Shown in pieces: positions 53,550 through 62,599 of a stretch of DNA of 64,000 nucleotides. The notes below the pieces were generated by a model. That model ran no database searches. It saw only the letters and a program-made list of their open reading frames with translations, and was not told where the DNA came from. The stretch spans positions 1,178,001-1,242,000 of the forward strand of contig NZ_WRXM01000001.1 in NCBI RefSeq assembly GCF_010119205.1, read 5' to 3'. This DNA comes from Haloarcula limicola (GTDB lineage: Archaea > Halobacteriota > Halobacteria > Halobacteriales > Haloarculaceae). A program made the translations under genes and the position numbers. How positions within the stretch are numbered: position 1 is the first letter of the stretch; every line of letters begins with the position of its first letter.

Positions 53550-54731
53550 ATGACGCAAGGGACCAACCCCGACACCGGCGAACCGGTCGCATCGACGACG
53601 CCGACCGAACTGAAAGCCCGCATCGACGACGGCGAGGACGTGTTCATCCTCGACGCGCGCTCGGAGGACGACTTCGAGGAGTGGCGCATCGGCGGCGAGT
53701 CCGTCGAGATCGTGAACTATCCGTACTTCCAGTTGCTCGACGGCATCCCCGAGGACCTCCACGAGGCGCTCCCGGACGACCGGCGCATCACCGTCCTCTG
53801 TGCGAAGGGCGGTTCCAGCGAGCTGGTCGCCGAGCACCTCGAAGCCGAGGGGTACGAGGTCGACCACCTCGAACGCGGGATGAAGGGCTGGGCGCGCATC
53901 TACGAGTACCAGGAACTGGACGCGGCCGGCGACGTGACCGTCGCGCAGTATCAGCGTCCGTCGAGCGGCTGTCTCGCCTACCTCGTCGTCTCCGACGGGG
54001 AGGCGGCGGTCGTCGACCCGCTTCGCGCCTTCGCCGACGAGTACGTCCGGGACGCGAAGGCGCTCGGGGCCGACCTGACGTACGCGCTCGATACGCACGT
54101 CCACGCGGACCACATCTCGGGCATCCGCGACCTCTCCGCCGGAACCGACACGACGGCGGTGCTGCCCGAGGCGGCCGCCGACCGCGGCGTCGACTACGAC
54201 GCGGACTTCGCGACAGTCGAGGACGGGGAGACGCTCTCGCTCGGCGACACCGAGATCGAGGTCGTTCACACCCCCGGCCACACGACGGGCATGACCGCCT
54301 ACAGGGTCGGTGACGTCCTGTTCACCGGCGACGGCCTCTTCACCGAGAGCGTCGCCCGGCCGGACCTCGAAGACCCCGAAGCCGCGAGAGACGCCGCCCG
54401 GACGCTCTACGAGAGCCTGACCGAGCGCGTCCTCTCGCTGCCCGACGAGACGGTCGTCGCACCGGCGCACTTCAGCGACGCGGCGACGCCCGCCGACGAC
54501 GGCACGTACACAGCCGAACTCGGCGATCTCGAAGCGCGGATGGACGCGCTCTCGATGGACGAAGCCGAGTTCGTCGAGTTCATCGTGGCCGACATGCCGC
54601 CCCAGCCCGCGAACTACGAGGAGATCATCGCGGCCAACCTCGGGCGGCAGTCCCCCGACGACGAGACGGCGTTCGAACTCGAACTCGGCCCGAACAACTG
54701 CGCCGCCAGCGAGGACGCGCTGACTAACTGA
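53550..54731 (+). CDS. Rhodanese--metallo-beta-lactamase fusion (persulfide dioxygenase-like), paralogue 1
   Basis: This 393-aa protein has an N-terminal rhodanese domain (about 15-125) with active Cys84 in LCAKGGSS, and a C-terminal MBL domain with HVHADH at 183-188 and the later HTPGH. Persulfide dioxygenases of this kind oxidise glutathione- or other persulfides to sulfite with a mononuclear iron. The C-terminus ends in an LELGPNNCAA segment shared with paralogue 2. It heads a plus-strand unit with two YeeE genes, 2 bp apart. Confidence 0.88.
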   Translation: MTQGTNPDTGEPVASTTPTELKARIDDGEDVFILDARSEDDFEEWRIGGESVEIVNYPYFQLLDGIPEDLHEALPDDRRITVLCAKGGSSELVAEHLEAEGYEVDHLERGMKGWARIYEYQELDAAGDVTVAQYQRPSSGCLAYLVVSDGEAAVVDPLRAFADEYVRDAKALGADLTYALDTHVHADHISGIRDLSAGTDTTAVLPEAAADRGVDYDADFATVEDGETLSLGDTEIEVVHTPGHTTGMTAYRVGDVLFTGDGLFTESVARPDLEDPEAARDAARTLYESLTERVLSLPDETVVAPAHFSDAATPADDGTYTAELGDLEARMDALSMDEAEFVEFIVADMPPQPANYEEIIAANLGRQSPDDETAFELELGPNNCAASEDALTN

Positions 54732-54733
54732 CG

Positions 54734-55234
54734 ATGGAACCGTTCACACCGCTGCTCGCGCTCGGTGACCCCTTCCCTCGCGGAGTGGTGCCGTATCTGA
54801 TCGGCGGCCTCCTCGTCGGGCTCGGAGCGTCGGTCGTCTACCTCTCGACGGGCATCATCGCGGGCGCGAGCACGTTCCTCGAGTCGACGCTCTCGTACGT
54901 CTCGAACGTCGACCGGTTCAACCGCTTCAAGTACCGCCAGTCGCGGGGGTGGCGACTCGTGTTCACCGCGGGCATCGTCAGCGGCGCGGCGCTCTGGGCG
55001 TTCGTCCTCGCGCCCGACCCCGGCATCTGGACGACGAGAGTCGAGTGGTGGCGGCTGCTCGGCGGCGGCTTCCTCGTCGGCGTCGGCACCCGCCTCGGGA
55101 AGGGTTGCACTTCGGGACACGGCGTCTGCGGCGTCGGGTCCCTCTCGAACACGTCGCTCGTGAACGTCGCCACGTTCATGACCTTCGCCATCGGCACCGC
55201 GCAGATAGTGCAGGCGCTGGGGGTGAGCCCGTGA
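54734..55234 (+). CDS. YeeE/YedE family half-transporter, part 1
   Basis: This 166-aa membrane protein has four to five helices and the sulfur-transport motif GKGCTSGHGVCGVG near residue 122 with Cys residues. YeeE/YedE proteins import thiosulfate or other sulfur compounds, and haloarchaea often split them into two genes. It begins 2 bp after the rhodanese-MBL and overlaps the second half by 4 nt (GTGA), indicating tight co-expression. Thiosulfate is a likely but unproven substrate. Confidence 0.87.
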   Translation: MEPFTPLLALGDPFPRGVVPYLIGGLLVGLGASVVYLSTGIIAGASTFLESTLSYVSNVDRFNRFKYRQSRGWRLVFTAGIVSGAALWAFVLAPDPGIWTTRVEWWRLLGGGFLVGVGTRLGKGCTSGHGVCGVGSLSNTSLVNVATFMTFAIGTAQIVQALGVSP

Positions 55235-55698
55235 GCGACGCCGGACGGAGCCCGCTGTTCCTCCCCATGATCTACGTCGGGGGGCTGATATTCGGTCTCG
55301 GTCTCGCCGTCAGCGGGATGGCCAAGCCCGAGATCGTGCTGGACTTCCTCCAGTTCGAGGACTTCGGCCTCCTGTTCGTGATGGGCGGGGCGGCCGTCGT
55401 CAGCGGCGTCGCGTTCGCCGTCGCGACGCGGTATCTCGACCGAGCGCCGCTGACCGCCCGCGAGTACGCGCGACGCGTGAAGGAGTTCGACCGGAACGTC
55501 GTCCTCGGCGGCGCCGTCTTCGGCGTCGGCTGGGGGCTCTCGGGCATCTGTCCGGGCGCCGCCTACGCCAGTTTCGGGGTCGGTAACTATCCGATCCTCT
55601 GGGCGATCGCCGGCATGTTCCTCGGCGCGTACGCGCAGGGATACGTGCGCCCGACCAGTACAGACGACACGACCACGGCAGACGCGACCACACGCTAA
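55231..55698 (+). CDS. YeeE/YedE family half-transporter, part 2
   Basis: This 155-aa membrane protein has four helices. It includes GLIFGLGLAVSGMAKPEIVLDF and the matching pore motif GWGLSGICPGAAYAS with Cys near residue 105. The two halves together have about eight helices, as in a full-length YeeE. It starts at GTG, overlapping the first half's stop. The split is a known arrangement and not a frameshift: both parts have their own start codons and clean ends. Confidence 0.86.
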   Translation: MSDAGRSPLFLPMIYVGGLIFGLGLAVSGMAKPEIVLDFLQFEDFGLLFVMGGAAVVSGVAFAVATRYLDRAPLTAREYARRVKEFDRNVVLGGAVFGVGWGLSGICPGAAYASFGVGNYPILWAIAGMFLGAYAQGYVRPTSTDDTTTADATTR

Positions 55699-55743
55699 CA
55701 GTACCACAGATGTCTCGACTCGATACCCTAACCGTTTGGAAGC

Positions 55744-55753
55744 AGTATTGTGT
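55744..55753 (+). promoter_or_regulatory. Sulfur-regulon motif site 2 (DUF7512-TauE)
   Basis: AGTATTGTGT lies upstream of an AT-rich box (ATCATACAAACC, about 55767-55778) and 42 bp before the 49-aa gene start. GTGT and ACAC around it give a short dyad. Confidence 0.5.
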
Positions 55754-55794
55754 AGTAATGACACTATCATACAAACCAATAGAGGGAGCGTGAG

Positions 55795-55944
55795 ATGTTC
55801 GGGCTCGAATCGCTGAGTGGGTCCGCACAGGCCGTCGCCACCGTGGGAGTCGTCTTCGCGGAGGCCATCGCGCTGTACGTCGGGTACGGCGCGCTCAGCA
55901 GCGTGCTCGGCTCGACCGTCCTCGACGCGCTCGGGGGTGACTGA
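55795..55944 (+). CDS. Small hydrophobic protein (49 aa), DUF7512-like
   Basis: This 49-residue ORF reads as a short amphipathic start (MFGLESLSGSAQAV), one membrane helix (VGVVFAEAIALYVGYGALSSVLG) and an acidic end. Haloarchaeal codon use is clean, and the TauE gene starts 2 bp later, so it is a real part of the unit. It resembles a haloarchaeal family found before TauE/SafE exporters. It may be a subunit or stabiliser of the exporter; this is inferred from adjacency. Confidence 0.7.
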   Translation: MFGLESLSGSAQAVATVGVVFAEAIALYVGYGALSSVLGSTVLDALGGD

Positions 55945-55946
55945 CG

Positions 55947-56945
55947 ATGGCGATACTCGGGCTGAGTCTCGGCATGATCGCCCTCTTCGTGGGCTTCGGT
56001 CTGCTCATCGGGACCCTGTTCGGGTTCTTCGGGATGGGCGGGTCGTTCCTCGTGACGCCGGCGCTGCTCGTGATGGGCTATCCCTCGACAGTCGCCGTCG
56101 GGAGCGGGCTCGCGTTCGTCTTCGGGACGAGCGTCATCGGCGCGCTCCGGCACCGCGACCACGGGCAGGTCGACTACACGCTCGCCGTGATAATGACCGT
56201 CGCCATGACGCTCGGCATCGAGGGCGGGAAGCGCGTCGTGTTCTTCCTCGACGCCACCGGGGCGGCCGACCTCGTCATCAACGTCGCCTACGTCGGCCTC
56301 CTCGCGACGGTCGGACTGTTCACCCTGCGCGACGCGTGGTCGGACGACGAGGAGAGCGAGACGGGCGGTGACCTCGCCGACCGCGTCCAATCCCTTCACA
56401 TTCCCCCGATGGTGACGTTACGCGGCGGCGTCCGCGTCTCCGGGACCGTCGTCTTCGCCGTCGGACTCGTCATCGGCGTCCTCTCGGGGTTCCTCGGCGT
56501 CGGCGGCGGTTTCCTGCTGATGCCGGCGATGATGTACGGGCTCGGCGTGCCCGCTGCCATCGCTGTGGGGACGGACATCCTCCAGATAACGATCTCCGGC
56601 GCGTTCGGCGCGTTCACCTACGCGCAGTCCGGGTCGGTCGCACTACCCGTCGTTGGCGCGCTGCTCGTGGGAAGCGCCCTCGGCGCGCGAGTGGGGGCCG
56701 GGGCGACCAACCTCGTCGACGAGGGCGAGATAAAGGGCTACTTCGCCGCGATGCTGCTCGCCGGCAGCGCCGCCGTCGCCTCGAACAGGCTCGGGACCGT
56801 CTACGGGATCGAAGTCCTGAACACGCTGAGCACCGTGCTCATCTTCGGATCGGCCCTGCTGGTGAGCGGTGCGGTGGTGCTCGCCGCGGTCTGTCGGCTC
56901 CGGGGAGACTCGGACGGCACGTGGTGTCGCCTCACCACGTCGTAG
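55947..56945 (+). CDS. TauE/SafE-family sulfite or sulfonate exporter
   Basis: This 332-aa membrane protein has about eight helices in two homologous halves. The duplicated GGSFLVTPALLVMGYPSTVAVGSG and GGGFLLMPAMMYGLGVPAAIAVGTD segments are the family hallmark. Members export sulfite, sulfoacetate or similar anions. Next to persulfide dioxygenase-like genes, the cargo may be sulfite, the product of persulfide oxidation. That would remove the toxic end product. It starts 2 bp after the 49-aa gene. Confidence 0.88.
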   Translation: MAILGLSLGMIALFVGFGLLIGTLFGFFGMGGSFLVTPALLVMGYPSTVAVGSGLAFVFGTSVIGALRHRDHGQVDYTLAVIMTVAMTLGIEGGKRVVFFLDATGAADLVINVAYVGLLATVGLFTLRDAWSDDEESETGGDLADRVQSLHIPPMVTLRGGVRVSGTVVFAVGLVIGVLSGFLGVGGGFLLMPAMMYGLGVPAAIAVGTDILQITISGAFGAFTYAQSGSVALPVVGALLVGSALGARVGAGATNLVDEGEIKGYFAAMLLAGSAAVASNRLGTVYGIEVLNTLSTVLIFGSALLVSGAVVLAAVCRLRGDSDGTWCRLTTS

Positions 56946-56967
56946 GACCCGCGGCGTCAGAGATAGG

Positions 56968-56981
56968 CACAGTATTGTGCC
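56968..56981. promoter_or_regulatory. Sulfur-regulon motif site 3 (regulator)
   Basis: GCACA-GTAT-TGTGC is a palindrome that contains the core AGTATTGTGC. It is followed 3 bp later by CTATGCAAATACTTTT, which includes the TATA region (about 56990-56999). It stands before the winged-helix regulator gene, so self-regulation is likely. Confidence 0.55.
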
Positions 56982-57028
56982 ATCTATGCAAATACTTTTG
57001 CTCGTCCGGTTCGTACGTTCCGCTAACA

Positions 57029-57430
57029 ATGGCTAACTCGATGAACGAGATGCTCCGCAAGGACATGCAATGCGAGGGGTTACTGGAGTGTTTCCACGAC
57101 CTCAAGGAGATCGACAAGGAGATCTTCCAGTTACTGCACGACCGCGCGGAGCCGCTCACCGTCGACGAGATCGCGGAACGCGTCGACCGTGAGCGCTCGA
57201 CCGCTTACCGCGGCGTCCAACGTCTGATGCAGGCGGGGTTCATCCAGAAAGAGCAGGTGAACTACGACCAGGGCGGCTACTACCACGTCTACCGGCCGCG
57301 CGACGGCGAGGAGATCGCCCAGGAGATGCAACGGACCCTCAACGACTGGTACGCGCAGATGGGACAGCTCATCGGGGAGTTCGGCGAGAAGTACGACAGC
57401 GAGTCACGTCCCGCCGCCGCCGAGAACTGA
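57029..57430 (+). CDS. Small winged-helix regulator with two N-terminal cysteines
   Basis: This 133-aa protein has a TrmB/MarR-like winged-helix DNA-binding domain (ERVDRERSTAYRGVQRLMQAGFIQKEQVNYDQGGYYHVYRP, about residues 50-90) and an acidic C-terminal helix likely to dimerise. An N-terminal extension holds Cys15 and Cys21 (MQCEGLLEC, CX5C). These could sense persulfide or redox state, a role inferred. The gene sits inside the sulfur island with a palindromic motif in its own promoter. It is the prime candidate for the regulator of the shared motif. Confidence 0.82.
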   Translation: MANSMNEMLRKDMQCEGLLECFHDLKEIDKEIFQLLHDRAEPLTVDEIAERVDRERSTAYRGVQRLMQAGFIQKEQVNYDQGGYYHVYRPRDGEEIAQEMQRTLNDWYAQMGQLIGEFGEKYDSESRPAAAEN

Positions 57431-57511
57431 GATCTGGCTTTCTCTTCGCGCAATGCGTGCGCCTATCGGTCGTCCAATAGCCGAGGGTTCGTCTCGGTAG
57501 TTCGCACGTCG

Positions 57512-57880
57512 TTACGGGACGAACCGCCGGAGGAGGGAAGCCACGCGATAGAGGATCGTCCGCTCGCGGTACTGTCGCCAGCCGGTAAATCCGCCTGTGA
57601 GCGTGGTCGCTTCGTAGCCCCGTTCGTCGAGGCGGGCCGTCGCTTTCCGTGCGACTATCCCCGCCTTGCAGACCGTCACGACAGCTTGGTCGTCCGGAAT
57701 CTCAGCGAGGTGCGAGTCGAGCGACTCGGTGTCTCCTCGCCGGAGGTCGTCGTAGACCGGGACGTTGTAACTGCCCTCGATGTGGTCCTCCCGGTAGTGA
57801 GCCGCGGGGCGAACGTCGAGGACGAACGCGTTGTCGCTCGAAAGCCGGTCGTCGAGTTCGGACGGTCCGATTCGGCTCAT
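57512..57880 (-). CDS. Single-domain rhodanese (sulfurtransferase)
   Basis: This 122-aa rhodanese-like protein carries the persulfide-forming Cys71 in VCKAGIVARKA, after SELDDRLSSDNAFVLDVRPAAHYREDHIEGSYNVP. The C-terminal YLYRVASLLRRFVP-like tail is unusual: it is amphipathic and basic, and may contact the membrane. It is transcribed against its neighbours and may act with TusA and DsrE in moving persulfide sulfur. Confidence 0.88.
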   Translation of the reverse strand: MSRIGPSELDDRLSSDNAFVLDVRPAAHYREDHIEGSYNVPVYDDLRRGDTESLDSHLAEIPDDQAVVTVCKAGIVARKATARLDERGYEATTLTGGFTGWRQYRERTILYRVASLLRRFVP

Positions 57881-58077
57881 TCGTCTGTAGTTGTGTGAGA
57901 ACGGTGAAATAGTTGGCGGTCAAGAAGCGACATCTCGATATTCTCTGAACACTCGAATTTTTCGTCGATAGTCATTAGTGCCCCCATATACGCATGATTT
58001 CCGGCGTCTGAAGTGATTTCCGGAGTCAGTACGTCGCGTTACTGCCAACGGATTTATGAGCGTGGAAACTCATAGTA
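57881..58077. promoter_or_regulatory. Divergent promoter region with direct repeat
   Basis: The 197-bp gap serves the rhodanese and the second rhodanese-MBL gene. TGATTTCCGG occurs at 57995-58004 and again at 58014-58023, offset by 19 bp, upstream of a TTTAT box near 58052. The AGTATTGT motif of the other sulfur genes is absent. Confidence 0.45.
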
Positions 58078-59205
58078 ATGGATACGATGAGCAATACTGG
58101 ATACGAGCCGAGCGAGCTCGCGCGTCGCGTTCGAGACGACGAAGACCTCTTCGTCCTCGACGTCCGGAACGAAGAGGACTACGAGGAGTGGCGGATACCG
58201 GGCAGCACGAACCTCCCGATATACGACGATCTCCTCGAATACGACTACTCCTCGCTGGAGGAGCGACTCGACGACATCCCGAAGGAGAAGGAGATCGCCG
58301 TCGTCTGCGTCGCGGGCGTCACATCCGCGCGCGCCGCGGAGTTCCTGCGCGAACGGGGCTACGACGCCGAGTCCATCGACGACGGGATGAACGGATGGGG
58401 GAAGGCACATCGCCAGTACGAGGTCGAGGGAGTCGACGGCGTCGTCCAGGTCGTCCGTCCCGGTACGGGCTGTGTCTCCTACCTCGCTCACGACGACGGC
58501 GAGGCCGTCGTCGTCGACCCGACGCAGTACATCGAGGAGTACCTCGAGGCCGCGGACGAGCGCGACCTCGAGATCGTCGGCGTCGTCGACACGCACGCCC
58601 ACGCCGACCACGTCTCCGGCGCGCGCCGGCTGGCGGGCGAGCTCGACGTCCCCTACTACCTCCACGGCGAGGACGCCGGCGAACTCGACGAAGTGAGCGA
58701 GCTCGAGGACGGCGACGCGATCGACGTCGGCGGCCGCGAGCTCGACGTTCACCACACGCCCGGCCACACGCCCGGGAGCGCGTCCTTCGACTTCGGCGAC
58801 GCGCTCCTCTCCGGCGACACGCTGTTCCTCCGCAGCGTCGGTCGCCCGGACCTCGAAGACGGTTCCGAGGACGCCGTCCGGGAGGCCGCGAGCCGACTGT
58901 TCGACAGCCTCGACGAGCTGACCGACTTCGGCGACGAGACCGTCGTCCTCCCTGGCCACTTCAACGACGAGGAAGTGCGCCCGCTCGCGACCGAACTCGG
59001 CGACCTCGTGGCGGAGTCGAACAACGAGCTCCTGGGCTACGTCGAAGACGGCGACGAGGAGGCGTTCGTCGAGACCATCGTCGAGAGCCTCGCCGACGAG
59101 CCCGCGAACTACAACGAGATCAAGCAGATCAACTGGGGCAAGGAGCAGCCGGGCGGCGACGTGGAGTCCCTCGAACTCGGCCCGAACAACTGCGCCGCTA
59201 ACTGA
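58078..59205 (+). CDS. Rhodanese--metallo-beta-lactamase fusion, paralogue 2
   Basis: This 375-aa protein has the same layout as the 53550 gene: rhodanese (about 8-115) with Cys77 in VCVAGVTSARAAEF, then MBL with HAHADH at 173-178 and HTPGHTPG. It also ends LELGPNNCAA. The two are about as long and share segments such as NNCAA and AHADH/VHADH, but differ widely otherwise, so they are old paralogues. The TATA-like ATTTAT about 26 bp upstream suggests leaderless expression. Likely function: persulfide oxidation. Confidence 0.87.
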   Translation: MDTMSNTGYEPSELARRVRDDEDLFVLDVRNEEDYEEWRIPGSTNLPIYDDLLEYDYSSLEERLDDIPKEKEIAVVCVAGVTSARAAEFLRERGYDAESIDDGMNGWGKAHRQYEVEGVDGVVQVVRPGTGCVSYLAHDDGEAVVVDPTQYIEEYLEAADERDLEIVGVVDTHAHADHVSGARRLAGELDVPYYLHGEDAGELDEVSELEDGDAIDVGGRELDVHHTPGHTPGSASFDFGDALLSGDTLFLRSVGRPDLEDGSEDAVREAASRLFDSLDELTDFGDETVVLPGHFNDEEVRPLATELGDLVAESNNELLGYVEDGDEEAFVETIVESLADEPANYNEIKQINWGKEQPGGDVESLELGPNNCAAN

Positions 59206-59284
59206 GTCCCCTCTCTCTGAATCTCTCGCCGGCTTCAACCTCGCTCAGAGACACACAATCACACGCTAACTCCCGTGAGGCATT

Positions 59285-59294
59285 AGTATTGTAG
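59285..59294 (+). promoter_or_regulatory. Sulfur-regulon motif site 4 (thioredoxin)
   Basis: AGTATTGTAG lies 12 bp upstream of the CTCTTAATTACC TATA region (about 59307-59318), before the thioredoxin start at 59341. It matches the first eight bases of sites 1-3. Confidence 0.45.
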
Positions 59295-59340
59295 AATATA
59301 CCCAAAACTCTTAATTACCGCTGGCACGTACTAGCGAGTG

Positions 59341-59697
59341 ATGACTGTAGAACCCTCGACCGATTCGAATGGCCGATCGCCCGCGGAACCGGTCGCTATC
59401 GACGGACAGGCGGCCCTCGACGAGTTCGTGGCCGAGAACGACGTGGTCCTCGCCGACTTCTACGCCGACTGGTGCGGACCCTGCAAGATGCTGGAACCGA
59501 CTGTCGAACGGCTCGCGGCCGATACCGACGCCGCCGTCGCGAAAGTCGACGTCGACGCCAACCAACCGCTCGCGCAGGCCTACGGCGTCCGCGGCGTGCC
59601 GACGCTCATCCTCTTCGCCGGCGGTGAGAAGGTGGAGGAAGTCGTCGGCGTTCAATCGGGAGACCGGCTCCGGTCGTTGATAGAGCGCTACGCCTGA
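59341..59697 (+). CDS. trxA: Thioredoxin
   Basis: This 118-aa thioredoxin has the active site WCGPC (Cys45 and Cys48) after VVLADFYAD. The conserved cis-Pro lies in GVPTLILF. An N-terminal extension of about 20 residues, rich in Ser and Pro, is present. It reduces disulfides and could also remove persulfide from rhodanese or Rhd-MBL enzymes. Its promoter carries the motif shared with the sulfur island. ATG at 59341 is taken; GTG three bases earlier is equally in frame. Confidence 0.93.
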   Translation: MTVEPSTDSNGRSPAEPVAIDGQAALDEFVAENDVVLADFYADWCGPCKMLEPTVERLAADTDAAVAKVDVDANQPLAQAYGVRGVPTLILFAGGEKVEEVVGVQSGDRLRSLIERYA

Positions 59698-59819
59698 GAC
59701 GCTCCCGTCGGGTTTCCGCCGGCGTCACTACTCACGTAGTGACCGAATCTGATTGACGCAATCTGTGTAGCCAGAACTCGTTTTTACCGGGGCAGATATT
59801 GACCGCTACGGAGCCAAGG

Positions 59820-60110
59820 ATGACCGGAACGAAGCACGTACACTCGACAGCACCGGCAGAACCGCTGAGCGAAGCCGTCGTCTACGCCGTCGCGGCGGCG
59901 AAGGGGGTCGATCCGCTCGATCTCGACGAACGCCTCTACGACCACGTCAATCCCGAAGCGTTGGACGAACTGTTTCGAGAGCCCGACTCCGAGCGCCACG
60001 CCGCGCTCACGTTCTCGATGGCCGGGTGTCGCATCGAGATAGAGAACGGCGAGGTCGTGGTCGTCGTGACCGAGCCCGAGGAACCGTCAGCACCCGAGGT
60101 ACCCGCGTAG
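59820..60110 (+). CDS. HalOD1-domain protein (96 aa)
   Basis: This 96-aa protein carries a HalOD1 domain: EPLSEAVVYAVAAAKGVDPLDLDERLYDHVNPEALDELFRE, then a beta-strand rich end. The N-terminal 18 residues are polar. It lies between thioredoxin and a LeuA-type gene on the opposite strand. A TTTTTACC box sits about 35 bp upstream. Function unknown, probably regulatory. Confidence 0.82.
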   Translation: MTGTKHVHSTAPAEPLSEAVVYAVAAAKGVDPLDLDERLYDHVNPEALDELFREPDSERHAALTFSMAGCRIEIENGEVVVVVTEPEEPSAPEVPA

Positions 60111-60221
60111 ACCGGGTCTTCGGGACGATCCGGAACCGAGTCGTCGCCGAGACGGATGTTCTCGCGTTGTCGTCGGGATCGATACCGCGCTCTTCTCGTC
60201 GTCCGCTTCGCCGAGCGTCGC

Positions 60222-61766
<1,545 letters not shown>

Positions 61767-62146
61767 AGAAGATTCACGTCCTTCACGCTGTGGGGCGAAT
61801 TTCACACCCAGCCGCCTCGCGGCGACTTCCTCTATCCTCCGTCGGGTATTCCGACATAGTGGTACCCACTCGAACGTTCACGGTCTAAAGTCTGTTGGAT
61901 GTGGTCGCGGATCGCGCCCGAATACTGATTCGTCCCGTCGGCCGCCGTGCCGCCGACAGTTCAGTTCGAACAGCGATTATAGTAATTACTGTACAAACAT
62001 TGTCCGCGACCGTCTGCGCGTACCCGTCCTGTCGACCTCCGTCGCCCGTCGAGTGGCTCTTAGCCGAGCAGTATATGCCATCTGCATATCGAACGGCTAT
62101 CAGTATACGGGCAGGTATTATTGAAGTGGTATCTAATTGGATACCC
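61767..62146. promoter_or_regulatory. Long divergent gap before HalOD1 genes
   Basis: This 380-bp gap lies between the LeuA-type gene and the next plus-strand ORF. It contains an AGTAATTACT palindrome at 61981-61990 and alternating AT-rich blocks (61970-62005 and 62070-62135). A GGTATTATTG box (about 62115-62124) is well placed for the ORF at 62147. No RNA gene or protein gene is visible in the rest. Confidence 0.4.
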
Positions 62147-62260
62147 ATGACGCAGCGTTACGCGACTCGTTTCACTCGTGAACCCTCCGCGGAGACCCCT
62201 ATTTTCGAAGCGACTGACGACAGCCCCGCAGACGCCTCGTGGAGACTCGCGCGACGATGA
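62147..62260 (+). CDS. Possible short upstream ORF coupled to HalOD1 gene (37 aa)
   Basis: A 37-codon ORF begins MTQRYATRFTREPSAE and ends with TGA overlapping the next ATG (ATGA). A TATTATT box lies near 28 bp upstream. The encoded peptide is polar and unstructured. It may be a leader peptide or a small regulator that couples translation; evidence is only the overlap and the promoter distance. Confidence 0.35.
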   Translation: MTQRYATRFTREPSAETPIFEATDDSPADASWRLARR

Positions 62261-62598
62261 CCATGACTGTCAACGAGAATCCGCAGAGCTCGACCTCGCG
62301 GCCGTCTGACGACGACGTATCGCCGAATCTCGTCTTCGAGACGACGTACGAGTACGGGACCGAAACCGACGAGCTGACCGTTCTCATCGTCGACGCCATC
62401 GCCGACGAGATGGACGTCTCTCCGGTGAAATTCGTCTCGAAGATCAACGAGGCCGTCAACCCCGACGCGATGGAGCGGATACTCCGCCCGCTACCGGACG
62501 GGACGAAGCGAAACGGCCAACTCATCTTCTTCCTCCACGGGTTCCGAATCAGCATTCACGGCGACGGCACGGTCCGGATTCACGAGACCCCGGCCTGA
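62257..62598 (+). CDS. HalOD1-domain protein (113 aa)
   Basis: This 113-aa protein has a HalOD1 domain (about 45-113): ELTVLIVDAIADEMDVSPVKFVSKINEAVNPDAMERIL, then GQLIFFLHGFRISIHGDGTVRIHE. The N-terminal 40 residues are polar. A second ATG at 62263 is also possible. It ends 1 bp before the DUF192 gene on the other strand. The role is unknown; the fold is common in haloarchaeal regulators. Confidence 0.82.
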   Translation: MTMTVNENPQSSTSRPSDDDVSPNLVFETTYEYGTETDELTVLIVDAIADEMDVSPVKFVSKINEAVNPDAMERILRPLPDGTKRNGQLIFFLHGFRISIHGDGTVRIHETPA

Positions 62599-62599
62599 G

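Noticed and set aside
54734-55698. A frameshifted single YeeE gene
   Set aside because: Each half has its own start, complete helices and the pore motif, with a clean GTGA overlap. Split YeeE/YedE genes are a known arrangement.
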